The notes: generated by a model not told the origin, from the sequence alone. 64,000 bases of DNA from Calamus simplicifolius (GCA_900491605.1 UESW01003900.1:981147-1045146); one strand, 5' to 3'. Counted from the first letter of the stretch, positions 41,221 to 52,579 are shown. Made by a program: numbers and translations.

Positions 41221-42037
41221 TGTTGCTGCTAAAATCTGTCCTCCGACTCGGGCGCGATCGGGCTCTAGGCGGGCTCCCTCCTGGGCGGACCTACAAAACA
41301 ATCCTCACGCGAGAGGCATTGGGGGTGGCCCTCCATGGAAGACCCTCCGATGCTCAAGTCAGCGGGGATCGGCAAACAACAAACAAGAGAAGAAGGCTCT
41401 CGCTGAAGAGTCTCTCCAAGGGTGGCCTTTCGAGAGCTCTGAGCAAAGCACTAATGGAGAAAAACCAAGGCAGAAGGAGAGTGTCCCAGTGAGCAAGTGC
41501 ACATACCTAAGGAGTCAGCAGATGACTCTATTTATAAAGGATCACCTGATTTCCTAGGGGCATCGTGGGTCCAAAAGTCGTTAGGATTTGAATCCGGTTT
41601 GTTATGAGATCAATAAGATTCACATTTTGTTGGTTAGAGGATCGACGGCTGGGAGAGCTGGTTGATGTCTCAAGATTTGGCGGGTATATAGGCTCAGGGC
41701 TCTAGGCCACTCTCGTGGGTCCTAGGCCACTCTTAGATATGATTTCTGTTTGGAATCTTATAGATTTGAACTCTTCCGCACCTCCGTAGAGGTCCTTGAA
41801 TGCCCGGGTCTAGCCGGGGTATAATAATGACTCGGCTGACGAGGCACAGTTGGATAGCTTGACCGGGGCCGAGAGAGACGATATAGCTCGGCTGAGGCCG
41901 AGAGATGGTATAGCTCGGCTGAGGCCGAGAGATGATATAGCTCGGCTGAGGCGGGTATTGTTTAGCACATGGGAGTCAGGGTTAATCATAGCCCCCTTGC
42001 ATGATTATTTACGCAATGGTGATTTTATCCCTCAACA
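41221..42037 (-). repeat. Tat-1 5' LTR (817 bp)
   Basis: TGTTGCTGCT to CCTCAACA, followed by TSD AAGAG. Minus-strand TATA box at about 41528-41538. About 64 bp shorter than the 3' LTR, partly through loss near the GC-rich repeat. Confidence 0.9.
41867..41953. repeat. Palindromic 26-27-bp repeat in Tat-1 LTR, 3 units
   Basis: Each unit has CTCGGCTGAGGCCGAG, a 6-bp stem with a 4-base loop. Two units occur at the matching place in the other LTR. Confidence 0.75.
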
Positions 42038-42042
42038 AAGAG

Positions 42043-42336
42043 TAACAAAATTGAAATATATTCTCTCTTATTTCATCTTTTCTTATTTCATCCATATCTT
42101 ATTTCATCAATCATCCTCAAATACAATTCCATGCCATCTATTTATAAGCAAATGGTAAAAGATATTACAAATAATACCAATAAACATAACCTCCCTTGGA
42201 ATACCAATGGATGATATCTTTATAACTTGACATAACCTCCTTTAGAATACCAATGGACATCCATTTTATTAGCAATATTATAACAGTAAATACATAAATA
42301 AATCATATTTACTATAATATTTAGGTTAAAAGTAAA
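42043..42336 (-). repeat. Copia 5' LTR, right piece (outer part)
   Basis: AT-rich, with ATTTATAAGC and repeated CATAACCTCC motifs. Joins in register with 8098-8121 once Tat is removed. Its outer end lies near the SIRE-2 insertion and cannot be set exactly. Confidence 0.45.
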
Positions 42337-42341
42337 GCAAT
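42337..42341. other. SIRE-2 TSD GCAAT (left)
   Basis: GCAAT precedes TGTTGG; the right flank at 52575-52579 is ACAAT, one mismatch. Confidence 0.7.
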
Positions 42342-43825
42342 TGTTGGCCCAGATGGCAACCCAAGAGGGGGGGGGGTGAATTGGGTTCTTTAAAAAATTT
42401 TAACCTTTTAAAAACTATGTGCTTGGAGATAGATGAAATTAAATGCAATGCGAATATTAAACACAACCAAAGAGATAGAGAAAGAGATAATCAAAGCACA
42501 GCAAACATAGGTTTTATAGTGGTTTGTGTATCCAACACCTACGTCCACTCCCAAGTTCCACTTGGGTCCACACTATAATCCTCTTGATTACAGTCGAGTT
42601 GTTTTACAAGATCACAACTCAAACTTGTTGTTTTCCAGGGATCACAATGAACCCAGCCAATTTTTCGGGCTTACCAGCACAAAACCCTAAACTCAAGCTA
42701 ATCTAGCTTGACCCAAGGTATACTACCTCCACTAGTTCAATCCCCTTGATAGAACTAGCACAAACAAGAAAGAATAATGTTTTTCAATAATACAAAGCTC
42801 CTCAAATGAGAAAATATTTAAAATAAAGGAATAAGGTTAGAAAAGCCTGTTTGAAGTAGATTGGATTTGAGCTTTTCTTCTTTTCTTCTTTTCCTCTTCT
42901 CTTTGAAGATGTTGAATCAGGCCTCAGCTTTGATTCATTGTAAATGTTGCAGATGAGAAGTTGGAAAATCTCAAAAACAAAGTTTTATCCTCCTTTTGGA
43001 AGTCCTTCGATTTTTCCAATATGAGCGCCTTGGATTTCTCTTTGAGCTTTTTGGAGTGGAAGGATTTGAGTTTGAACTCTTCTCTTTGATTTCAAGCTCA
43101 AGACTTCACGGATTTTTGATTTGAAAGCACTCTTTTTTTCCCGTTTTTCCTTTTTTATTTTTCAAACGGGCGTTCTCCCCTTTTATAGATTTTCTTTAAT
43201 CCATTTTTGGTGAGAAAACTAGCCGTTGGAATGTACCTGGAAAGTTTTTCCAAACAAAATATATCGTTAGAAGTTAGGTAAAAAGAAAATATTACCGTTA
43301 GAGCTGATCTGGCATTTTAAAATTTGTTCCAGATGGGTTGGAGTCGGCTCCAACTTTTCAGGTGTCGGCTCCAAGTCATTTATCCAAAAATAGAAAGTTT
43401 TGAGTTCGTCGAGGAGTCGGCTCCGAAAAAGTTAGGTGTCGGCTCGCCATGGTCAGGTGTCGGCTCCAAAAGACTGTAAGTGTCGGCTCCAAGGTAGTCA
43501 AAAATCAAGCGTTCTGTCCCCGCATCGGAGTCGGCTCCAGACACTGTAAGTGTCGACTCCGAAACTCTGGGTGTTGGCTCCGAACCGTATCAAAAATCAG
43601 AAGAATATTTGACTGGCCATGGGGTCGGCTCCAGAATTCTAGGTGTCGACTCCAGGCTCTGAAACCTTGAAACTTATATTTTTCAATTGATTCAAAACAC
43701 GTTTCTTAATGCCTTTAAATCAATCAAATATTTTTAAGCCCTGAAACACTTGTCAAATCTATTAGTAATCAAATAAATATACTCAATTCCTTTATTAATC
43801 ATCAAAATCAATAATTGGGTCAACA
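42342..43825 (-). repeat. SIRE-2 3' LTR (1484 bp)
   Basis: TGTTGG to CAACA. Minus TATA box TATAAAA at 43181-43187. G-run near the U5 end. Followed by polypurine tract at 43826-43845. Confidence 0.92.
43341..43653. promoter_or_regulatory. U3 GTCG(G/A)CTCC array, SIRE-2 3' LTR
   Basis: Eleven motif copies counted; eight hold GTCGGC (GCCGAC on the other strand, the DRE/CRT core), two GTCGAC, one GTTGGC. All lie upstream of the TATA box. Confidence 0.62.
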
Positions 43826-43845
43826 ATCTCCCCCTTTTTGATGAT
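43826..43845 (-). promoter_or_regulatory. SIRE-2 polypurine tract
   Basis: Minus strand AAAAAGGGGGAGAT next to the LTR start, as in SIRE-1. Confidence 0.85.
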
Positions 43846-44472
43846 TATAAAAACATTGAGTATATGCATAGGATTCTTAAATCAAAATTTTCAAGGAAGT
43901 GATCCTCACAAGTAAGCTCCCCCTGAATAAGGTAGCTCCCCCTATGAAGTTCAAATGAATGATTTTTCTTCCTTTTGCTTTACATGTTTGATACTTAGAA
44001 TTCATTTATATCAATTTTTATTATATTAGTGTTCTTGTAAGCTTATTTATGCATATTCAAACTAATTTGATACCAATCAAATTAGCTTCAATTAAATTCC
44101 TCCAATCAAAGCATAACTAATCAATGCATATACGACATAACTTTCTCCCCCTTTTTTGTAATCAACAAAAAGATAAAGAAGAGTTAAGTCAAAAGATAAA
44201 ATTGATAGATCAAAACATAATTTCATTTCATCAAAGGTCAAGTATTACAAAAATAAACTATACTTTCATTACATCAAAAACTAAATTTTCATTTCAAACA
44301 TCAAACAACATATCTCATTAAGTTAAAAAACACTTAGACTTCATTACATGAAAATTACAAATTGGTTCTAATGATTCTTGTTAAATGATCTAAAATCCTT
44401 TGCATTCCTTCACTCTGAGTCCCTACAAATTCTTTCAATCTTCTATCAACAAAAGAGCAAGCAGTCATGATT
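43846..44472. other. SIRE-2 3' untranslated region
   Basis: AT-rich, non-coding, with the same additional purine tracts (on minus) as SIRE-1 near 43917 and 43937 and near 44141. Confidence 0.5.
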
Positions 44473-45721
44473 TTATCTTGAAGCTCGGCATTGCATTTGG
44501 ATAGGTCTCAGAATCTCCACAATATCTTTAAGTTCTTCAAATATATTTTTCAGATCATTACTTAAGGAATCCGCAGATGAACTAAGAGTTGATTCTATTT
44601 TGCCAATGCGATCATCCAGGGAATAAAGGGTTTCTTTAAGATTCATAAACTTATTATCAAACTCTGTCTTCAATTCATCCTTCTGAGCAGCAAGTAAACA
44701 TTTGAGTTGCTCCAATTGAAGGTCTGAAAATCCAACTGATGAAGTAGATGGCTGAACATGAACTTGAGCAGGTGCAGGGCAGGAACAGGACTGCTAGGCT
44801 GCGGAGAGGGAACCCTCACAGATGGTCCAGCCTCAAAAGGATGCAGAAGGTCTAGGTTCAGGGGCTCTCTCATCCAAGCTGCCTTTCCTTTCCCATTGCC
44901 GTTCACCTTAACAAATCCCATCCGATGCAAGGTGGCCAAACTGTAGTAATCAGTGTGCCTGAGATTCTTGGAAGGTTCATTGTCTAATATCATAACACCT
45001 TGGCTCCTGAAAACCATAGTTAGCACCATGCCGTAGGGTAAGGATGATCTTCTTTTCCCTCCAGCCTCAGCCATATAAAATATCATCATTGCAGCTAAAT
45101 TTATAGGTTGATGGTCAAACACTGTCCATCACAACAATGTCTCGCTCGGAGACATACTCAAAACGACCGGTTTTTGGAAATAAATCCTACTGCAAATATT
45201 GTGAAGTAATCTTAATTCCAAGGGCAGTTGGTTAGCCCTAATCTCCTCAAATTCTGTAACTTCTCTCCCTAACATCCTCGATAGAGCGGCTGACCTCTCA
45301 CTGTGCATGTCGGCAACTAATCCAGTAATGGGATGCTAAGGAGGTTTCCTAATTTTGAAAAGTGAGATGAATCCTTTTACCTCTGACAAGCTCACTAAAC
45401 CACCATCACCTCTCGACAATTGAAATAGAATTCCTTACTAGTGCTGGATATGTAGGAACATCAAGAGAACACACTTTATCCCAGCCTAGTTCCTTGATTT
45501 GATTCCCAATAGAGAACCCTCGGATTCAAAGAACTCGAAATCAACTTTCTACCCATTGTTATCACTCTCCCTGCTAGGGTATCTACCTGAGGAGAGAAGG
45601 GTTGGATTGTCCGAAGCTTGAAGAGGAATCACTTGGAGACGGCTCGCGATGGGTCGTCTCGCCGAACGTTTTCGGTTGCCATGGGCACTCCAAGCACTGA
45701 TCCTCTCCTCTTAGGTGCCAT
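44473..45721 (-). pseudogene. SIRE-2 3' ORF (Transposase_32-like)
   Basis: ATG at 45719-45721 gives MAPKRRGSVLGVPMATENV. A middle part (about 45560-45370) matches SIRE-1's VDFELFESEGF region; 45122-44670 has INLAAMMIFYMAEAGGKRRS and LRHTDYYSLATLHRMGFVKV; 44715-44473 is a coiled coil (MEQLKCLLAAQKDELKTEF). Several frameshifts interrupt it. The protein is basic at the N-terminus and coiled-coil at the C-terminus, with no membrane segment. Function unknown; an env role is not supported. Confidence 0.65.
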
Positions 45722-45826
45722 TAGATCCTTAGGAAGGCTTGAATAGGGTGGAATTAGAGATGGGGAGGCTTTGAGAGAGTTTGGGAAGAGTTTGGTTAAG
45801 GATTTGAAAAGAGATGAAATGACGAG

Positions 45827-46026
45827 GTGTCGACTCTGCCCTAATAAAGTCGATTTGGGACCCCCAGGTGTCGACTCCCGCAAAGTCGGGTGTCGACTCC
45901 AAATCGCTAACACAGTCAGCGCTCGAACTGGAGTCGGCTCCACTTATACGGGTGTCGGCTCCAAGGTCAGGGACCGAGAGCGACACAGACAAAGGTGTCG
46001 ACTCCTCATTCTGAGGTGTCGACTCC
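45827..46026. promoter_or_regulatory. Internal GTCG(G/A)CTCC array, SIRE-2
   Basis: Seven copies (five GTCGAC, two GTCGGC) between the pol stop (46183) and the 3' ORF ATG (45721). Same position and motif as in SIRE-1. Confidence 0.55.
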
Positions 46027-46182
46027 ACTGACAGTTTCAGAGAAAAATAATTGAGATTCAAACAACTGAAACTTGTCAAATAGGTTCAATAAAATTTTGA
46101 AAAATCTTTGGAGTATGAGGAATCAAATTGCTCAGATGACTAGATAATTTGTCCTTAAAATTATGAAAGGAATATCAAGAAA

Positions 46183-48342
46183 TTAATAGAAATCTAGATA
46201 GTCATTCCTTAGAGTTTCAAAATCATCCAAAGGGTCACATATCCCTAATTCACCTCTAAGATAACAAAATCTCTCTTCACTCAAGGGTTTTGTAAATATA
46301 TCAGCTAATTGTTCTTCAGTATTAACATATTCAAGACAAATTTCATTATTAGCTACATGTTCTCTTATAAAGTGATATCTAATTTCAATGTGTTTTGTTC
46401 TTGAATGTTGAATTGGATTTTTAGTTAAATTTATTGCACTTGTGTTATCACATCTAATTGGAGTTTTATCAAGTGTTATGCCATAATCTTCAAGTTGTCT
46501 CTTAATCCAAAGGATTTGAGCACAGCAACTTCCAGCTGCAACATATTCTGCTTCAGCAGTAGATAATGCAACCGAATTTTGCTTTTTGCTAAACCAAGAG
46601 ATTAAGTTACATCCTAAAAATTGACATGCACCACTTGTGCTTTTTCTATCTAATTTACATCCAGCATAGTCAGAATCAGAATATGCAATCAAGTTTAATG
46701 TTGAGTCTCTAGAATACCATAAACCTACATTTTTAGTTCCACTTAAATATCTTAAAATTCTTTTTACAGCAATTAAGTGAGATTCTTTAGGTTCAGATTG
46801 AAATCTAGCGCATAGACAAACAGCAAACATGATATCTGGTCTACTAGCTGTTAAGTAAAGAAGAGATCCGATCATACCTCTGTAATATTTTTGATCTACT
46901 TTCTTACCATCTTCATCTTTGTCCAATTTGCATGAAGGACTCATAGGTGTTCCAAGTGGTTTGATTGACTCCATTCCAAACTTCTTGAGAAGTTCTTTTG
47001 TGTATTTGGCTTGATTGATGAAAATTCCTTCTTTGCTTTGCTTGATTTGAAGTCCTAGGAAGAAGTTGAGTTCTCCCATCATGCTCATTTCAAACTCACC
47101 CTGCATTAACTTAGCAAATTCTTGACATAACAAATTGTTAGTAGCACCGAATACAATATCATCAACATATATTTGTACTACTAATAAATCCTTGTCTTTT
47201 CTTTTCAAAAATAGTGTTTTATCAACATTTCCTCTTATAAAATCATTTTCAATCAGAAATTTACTTAATCTTTCATACCAAGCTCTAGGTGCTTGTTTTA
47301 AACCATATAGTGCTTTGTGCAATTTAAAAACATGATTTGAAAATTCATGATCTTCAAAACCAGGAGGTTGTTCAACAAAAACTTCCTCATTTATAAATCC
47401 ATTTAAAAATGCACTTTTAACATCCATTTGAAATAAATTGATATGCATATGACATGCAAATGCAAGTAATAATCTAATTGCTTCTAGTCTAGCTACAGGT
47501 GCAAAAGTTTCATCAAAATCAATTCCTTCTTCTTGATTATATCCTTTTGCAACTAATCTAGCTTTGTTTCTAATTACTATGCCATTTTCGTCTAATTTAT
47601 TTCTAAATACCCATTTTGATCCTATAACAGAATGATCTTTAGGTCTATCTACAAGAGTCCAAACATTATTCCTAGTAAATTGATTTAATTCTTCTTGCAT
47701 GGCTAACATCCAATTATTATCTTTTTCTGCTTCTTCAATAGTTTTAGGTTCAATTTGAGATACAAATGCAAGATGATTATTGATGTTTCTCATTGATGAT
47801 CTAGTTCTTACTCCTTGAGATGGATCACCTATAATTAATTCTTTTGGATGACCATAGGCATATCTCCAATCTCTAGGAAGATCTACATCATTATGATTTG
47901 CATCAACAACATCAACACTAGGAGAATCATTATCTTTAGCTTCTTGTTCATGATCTGAAGATACATCTATATTTAATTTTTCAATGTCTCTTTCTAGAAT
48001 GTTTGTATCTTCCTCATCATCAATCTTTTCTTGAACTGATGCTAAAGATTCATCAAAAATTACATGAATAGATTCTTCTACAATTAAGTTTCTCTTGTTA
48101 AATACTCTATAGGCTTTACTAGATGTTGAATATCCTAAGAAAATGCCTTCATCAGATTTTGCATCAAATTTTCCTAGATTATCTTTACCATTATTATGAA
48201 TGAAACATTTACAACCAAATGCATGAAAGTAACTTATGTTTGGTTTTCTATTATTCCATAGTTCATAAGGAGTTTTCTTAATGATTGGCCTAATTAAAGC
48301 TCTATTAAGAATGTAACATGCCGTGTTTATAGCTTTCGCCAA
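46183..48342 (-). CDS. SIRE-2 integrase C-terminus, reverse transcriptase and RNase H
   Basis: 719 uninterrupted codons to the natural stop of pol. Integrase tail (residues about 1-100), acidic linker, RVT_2 reverse transcriptase (about 225-470) with FQMDVKSAFLNG, YGLKQAPRAWY and IYVDDIVFGATN (YVDD near residue 390), GSLLYLTASRPDI, then RNase H (about 560-700) with YSDSDYAGCKLDRKSTSG, STAEAEYVAAG and TKHIEIRYHFIREH. All catalytic motifs look normal. The start shown is just where this frame becomes open; in an intact element it continues from integrase, and one base is missing at the join near 48340. Confidence 0.88.
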   Translation of the reverse strand: MAKAINTACYILNRALIRPIIKKTPYELWNNRKPNISYFHAFGCKCFIHNNGKDNLGKFDAKSDEGIFLGYSTSSKAYRVFNKRNLIVEESIHVIFDESLASVQEKIDDEEDTNILERDIEKLNIDVSSDHEQEAKDNDSPSVDVVDANHNDVDLPRDWRYAYGHPKELIIGDPSQGVRTRSSMRNINNHLAFVSQIEPKTIEEAEKDNNWMLAMQEELNQFTRNNVWTLVDRPKDHSVIGSKWVFRNKLDENGIVIRNKARLVAKGYNQEEGIDFDETFAPVARLEAIRLLLAFACHMHINLFQMDVKSAFLNGFINEEVFVEQPPGFEDHEFSNHVFKLHKALYGLKQAPRAWYERLSKFLIENDFIRGNVDKTLFLKRKDKDLLVVQIYVDDIVFGATNNLLCQEFAKLMQGEFEMSMMGELNFFLGLQIKQSKEGIFINQAKYTKELLKKFGMESIKPLGTPMSPSCKLDKDEDGKKVDQKYYRGMIGSLLYLTASRPDIMFAVCLCARFQSEPKESHLIAVKRILRYLSGTKNVGLWYSRDSTLNLIAYSDSDYAGCKLDRKSTSGACQFLGCNLISWFSKKQNSVALSTAEAEYVAAGSCCAQILWIKRQLEDYGITLDKTPIRCDNTSAINLTKNPIQHSRTKHIEIRYHFIREHVANNEICLEYVNTEEQLADIFTKPLSEERFCYLRGELGICDPLDDFETLRNDYLDFY

Positions 48343-49348
48343 AAGTATTTTGGTAAGTTGCTTTCACATAGCATGGTACGGGCCATGTCTTCTAAGGTTC
48401 TATTTTTTCTTTCAACTACTCCATTTTGTTGTGGTGTTCTAGGTGCTGAAAAATTATGATGGATGCCATTTTCTATGCAAAAGTTTTCAAATAAATGATT
48501 TTCAAATTCAGTGCCATGATCACTTCTTAGAGACACTATGGTGTTATTTTTCTCATTTGTGACCTTCTTGAAGAATTTCAAAAATAATGGAAAGGTCTCA
48601 TCTTATGAGCTAAAAATAATACCCAAGTGTATCTAGAGTAATCATCTACAATCACAAGACCATATTTCTTTCCTCCTAGACTTGTGGTTCTAGTAGGTCC
48701 AAAAAGATCCATGTGAAGTAGTTCAAGTGGCCTAGAAGTGGAAACAATATTTTTAGTTTTGAAAGAATTTCTAGTTTGTTTTCCAAATTGACATGCATCG
48801 CAAATTTTGTTATTTTCAAAATCTAGTTGTGGAAGTCCTTTTACTAAATCCATTCTTATTAATTTTGAAATTAGGTGTGTGCTTGCATGACCTAATCTAC
48901 GATGCCATAACCAACCAATCTCATTCATATTAGCATTATTAGCAACTAAGCAATGATTACTAGTAGACAAATTGTCTAAATCAATCAAGTATACATTGCC
49001 ATTTCTATTTCCAATAAAAACAATGCTATTATCAATGGGATTAGAAATAGTGCAGATAGATGCTTCAAATGATACTTTAAAACCTTTATCACATAATTGG
49101 CTAATACTTATTAGATTATGTTTTAAACCATTGACATATAAAACATTTTCAATATATGTGGAGGGAGTTATTTGAATATTACCAAACCCCATGATTTGGC
49201 CTTTGCCATTGTCACCAAACGTAACAACTCCTCCTCTTTTGCTTTCAAGGGTGATGAATTGATCCTTGTCACCCGTCATGTGTCTTGAGCAGCCACTATC
49301 GAGATACCACTTTTGCTTTGATCTTTTGGCCGCAAGACACTCCTGCAA
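48327..49348 (-). pseudogene. SIRE-2 protease, zinc finger and integrase core
   Basis: WYLDSGCSRHMTG (protease), LWHRRLGHAS with CDACQFGKQTR (HHCC), IVDDYSRYTWVLFL and SLRSDHGTEFENH (D, D), and TPQQNGVVERKNRTLED (E) are all present. One base is missing near 48604 (CTCATCTTATG, where SIRE-1 has CTCATCCTTATG), splitting the integrase core into two frames. With that base and the one near 48340 restored, pol would be open, so decay is minimal. Confidence 0.88.
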
Positions 49349-49475
49349 AAATAATTAAGTCTTATATTTAGGTACCCAAGCCTTCTTGGGTCCTTCATGG
49401 TTAGTAGCATAAAAGATTGTTCCTTTGGAACCCATATTTTCTTTCCTTTACTACTTAAATTTTTGTTACTGTTTC

Positions 49476-49838
49476 TCACATTACATTCATAGGATTTATG
49501 GCCTTTCTTGTTACAATAATGACATGTAACATTATCTCTATTTTGTTCTTTTCTAAAGAAGTTTTTGATAATTTTTGTTTTATGTTAGGTCTATATCCTA
49601 ATCCAGCCTTATCAAATATAGCTCTTTGATTACCTAATAATAAATTAAGTTTTTCAGAACTATAAGTAAATTTATCAACAATATTCTTATATTTATCAAC
49701 TTCCTTCTTTAATTTATCATTTTCATTGGAAATTGATTCTTTTTCTTTTGTCAAATTTTTATTTTCAGATTTCAGCATCTTAATCTCATTAGTAAGATTA
49801 TCTTTTTCTTTAATGAGAATTGAATTATTATTTTTCAA
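49476..49838 (-). pseudogene. SIRE-2 gag spacer, coiled coil
   Basis: 120 codons, Lys/Asn/Glu-rich heptads (NEIKMLKSENKNLTKEKES), then LNLLLGNQRAIFDKAGLGYR and a basic end leading toward a second CCHC-like knuckle. Frame changes on both sides. Confidence 0.75.
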
Positions 49839-51005
49839 AATTTGTATTTCCTTTTTAAAACTTTAAAATCATCAACTAGTTCATTAAAAGCTTCAAATAA
49901 TTCATCAAATGCAAAATCATCACAAGGGTTTTCAGAACTTACCTCGTTGTCGTCGTTTGCCATAAAGCAAATGTTTGCAACTTCTTTTTGATCTTCCTTT
50001 GAAGAGGATTCATCGCTGTCACTCCAGGTTGCAACATAGGCTTTCTTCTTCTTCTTGTAGGCTTTCTTTAGTGAGGACAATCATATCTAAAGTGCCCCGT
50101 TTCTTACACTCATAGCAAATTAAGGGTCTTTCTCTTTGTTCTTGTCCTTTGTCCTTTTTTCTTTCTCCTTCCATCTTAATTCCAGATTTCTTCTTGTGGA
50201 AGGGTCTCTTTCTTCTCATGAATTTTTTGAATTTTCTTGCTAGAAGAGCTGTCTCATCATCATCATCATCATTATCACTGCAGCTCTCCTCACTTTCTGC
50301 AGCCTTAAGAGCTATAGTCTTCTTCTTTTTAACATCTTCCTCTATATGCTGCTTCATGGTTAACTCATGGGTCATTAGTGATCCAAGTAGCTCCTCCAAG
50401 GGTAAAGTGTTGAGGTCCTTGGCTTCTTGGATTGCTGTCACCTTTGCTTCCCAAGTCCTTGGAAGTGACCTAAGAATTTTGCGAACAAGTTCAGAATTAG
50501 TATAAATCTTACCTAGACTTTTCAAACCATTTACAATATCGGTGAATCTAGTATACATGCATGCTATAGTTTCAGTTTGTTCCATGCTGAATAATTCATA
50601 TTTATGAACAAGAATATTTATCTTAGATTCTTTAACTTGATTTGTACCCTCATGGGTAACCTCTAATCTATCCCATATCTCTTTTGTGGAATTACATGTA
50701 GAGATACGATTAAATTCGTTTGCATCTAAGGAACAATATAAGACATTCATGGCCTTAGCATTAAGCTGAGCCATTTTCCTATCATTATCATTCCAATCCC
50801 TTTCGGGCTTAGGAACAATAGAGCCATCAACTATGTGTGTGGGTGTGCTTGGTCCATTAATTATAACACTCCATAATTCATAATCTGAAGCTTGAATGAA
50901 TATCCTCATTCTTGCTTTCCAATATGAATAGTTGGAACCATTAAACAAGGGAGGTCTATTTGTAGAATGACCTTCAGCAAATGAAGATCCAACTTGAGCT
51001 GCCAT
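49835..51005 (-). pseudogene. SIRE-2 gag
   Basis: ATG at 51003-51005 starts MAAQVGSSFAEGHSTNRPPL. 328 open codons hold the whole copia gag domain (FNGSNYSYWKARMRIFIQAS to LEELLGSLMTHELTMKQH) and the first half of the zinc knuckle (CYECKK); a base change near 50095 shifts the frame in the middle of the knuckle. The continuation, KKAYVATWSDSDESSSKEDQ, is in 50080-49835. Confidence 0.85.
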
Positions 51006-51053
51006 TTGGATCTTTAGCTCTTGATCGTGTGATCAAATAAACAATGAGCACTT

Positions 51054-51065
51054 GCTCTGATACCA
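51054..51065 (-). promoter_or_regulatory. SIRE-2 tRNA-iMet primer-binding site
   Basis: TGGTATCAGAGC on minus, two bases from the LTR. Confidence 0.9.
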
Positions 51066-51067
51066 AT

Positions 51068-52574
51068 TGTTGGCCCAGATGGCAACCCAAGAGGGGGGGA
51101 TGAATTGGGTTCTTTAAAAAATTTTAACCTTTTAAAAACTATGTGCTTGGAGATAGATGAAATTAAATGCAATGCGAATATTAAAGACAACCAAAGAGAT
51201 AGAGAAAGAGATAATCAAAGCACGGCAAACACAAAGGTTTTATAGTGGTTCGGTGTATCCAACACCTACGTCCACTCCCAAGATCCACTTGGGTCCACAC
51301 TATAATCCTCTTGATTACAGTCGAGTTGTTTTACAAGATCACAACTCAAAACTTATTGTTTCCTAGGGATCACAACGAACCCAGCCGGTTTTCCAGGCTC
51401 ACCAGCACAAAACCCTAACTCAAGCTAATCTAGCTTGACCCGAGGTATACTACCTCCACTAGTTCAATCCCCTTGATAGAACTAGCATAAACAAGAAAGA
51501 ATAATATTTTTCAATAATACAAAGCTCCTTAAATGAGCAAATATTCAAATAAAGGAATAAGTTAGAAAAGCCTATTTGAAGTAGATTGGATTTGAGCTTT
51601 TCTTCTTTTCTTCTTTTCCTCTTCTCTTTGAAGATGTTGAATCAGGCCTCAGCTTTGATTCGTTGTAAATGGTGCAGATGAGAAGTTGGAAAATCTCAAA
51701 AACAGAGCTTTATCCTCCTTTTGGAAGTCCTCCGATTTTTCCAATATGAGCGCCTTGGATTTCTTTTTGAGCTTTTTGGAGTGGAAGGATTTGAGTTTGA
51801 ACTCTTTTCTCTTTGATTTCAGGCTCAAGACTTCACGGATTTTTGATTTGAAAGCACTCTCTTTTTTCCGTTTTTCCTTTTTATTTTTCAAACGGGTGTT
51901 CTCCCCTTTTATAGATTTCCTTTAATCCATTTTTGGTGAGAAAAATAGCCGTTGGAATGTACCTAAAAGTTTTTCCAAACAAAATATATCCGTTAGAAGT
52001 TAGGTAAAAATAAAATATTACCATTAGAGCTGATCTGGCATTTTAAAATTTCATTCCAGATAGGTTGGAGTCGGCTCCAACTTTTCAGGTGTCGGCTCCA
52101 AGTCATTTATCCAAAAATAGAAAGTTCTGAGTTCGTTGAGGAGTCGGCTCCAAAAAAGTTAGGTGTCGGCTCGCCATGGTCAGGTGTCGGCTCCAAAAGA
52201 CTGTAAGTGTCGGCTCCAAGGTAGTTAAAAATTAAGCATTCTGTCCCTGCATCGGAGTTGGCTCCAGACACTGTAAGTGTCGACTCCAAAACTCTGGGTG
52301 TCGGCTCTGAAACTCTGGGTGTCGGCTCCGAACCGTATCAAAAATTAGAAGAATATTTGACTGGCCATGGGGTCGGCTCCAGAATTCATAGGTGTCGACT
52401 CCAGGCACTGAAACCTTGAAACTTATATTTTTCAATTGATTCAAAATATGTTTCTTAATGCCTTTAAATTAATCAAATATTTTTAAGCCCTGAAACAGTT
52501 GTCAAATCTATTAGTAATCAAATAAATATACTCAATTCCTTTATTAATCATCAAAATCAATAATTGGGTCAATA
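51068..52574 (-). repeat. SIRE-2 5' LTR (1507 bp)
   Basis: TGTTGG to CAATA (expected CAACA). Minus TATA box at 51907-51913; U3 motif array at 52068-52402. Confidence 0.92.
52068..52402. promoter_or_regulatory. U3 GTCG(G/A)CTCC array, SIRE-2 5' LTR
   Basis: Around a dozen motif copies upstream of the TATA box, in the same order as in the 3' LTR. This is the copy that would drive the element's RNA. Confidence 0.6.
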
Positions 52575-52579
52575 ACAAT

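Larger units (their letters stand above)
8117..42042 (-). mobile_element. Ty3/gypsy Tat-lineage element 1 (with nested insertions)
   Basis: TSD AAGAG is present on both sides (8117-8121 and 42038-42042). LTRs lie at 8122-9002 and 41221-42037, both TG-start; the right one ends CAACA. On minus the order is gag, protease, RT start, RNase H tail, integrase, repeat-rich 3' region with an antisense (plus-strand) accessory gene, and LTR. Antisense accessory ORFs near the 3' LTR are a known trait of Tat elements. SIRE-1, the long-LTR Gypsy and a tandem duplication lie inside. RT is deleted, so the element cannot move on its own. Confidence 0.88.
42342..52574 (-). mobile_element. SIRE-type Ty1/copia element 2, near full length
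   Basis: 10.2 kb, both LTRs present, primer site, polypurine tract, gag, spacer, pol and 3' ORF in SIRE order on minus. LTRs look roughly 97-98% identical by eye over the parts compared. Coding frames are broken only by a few single-base changes. It belongs to a subfamily distinct from SIRE-1 by LTR sequence (R-U5 differs), though pol is very close. Confidence 0.92.
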
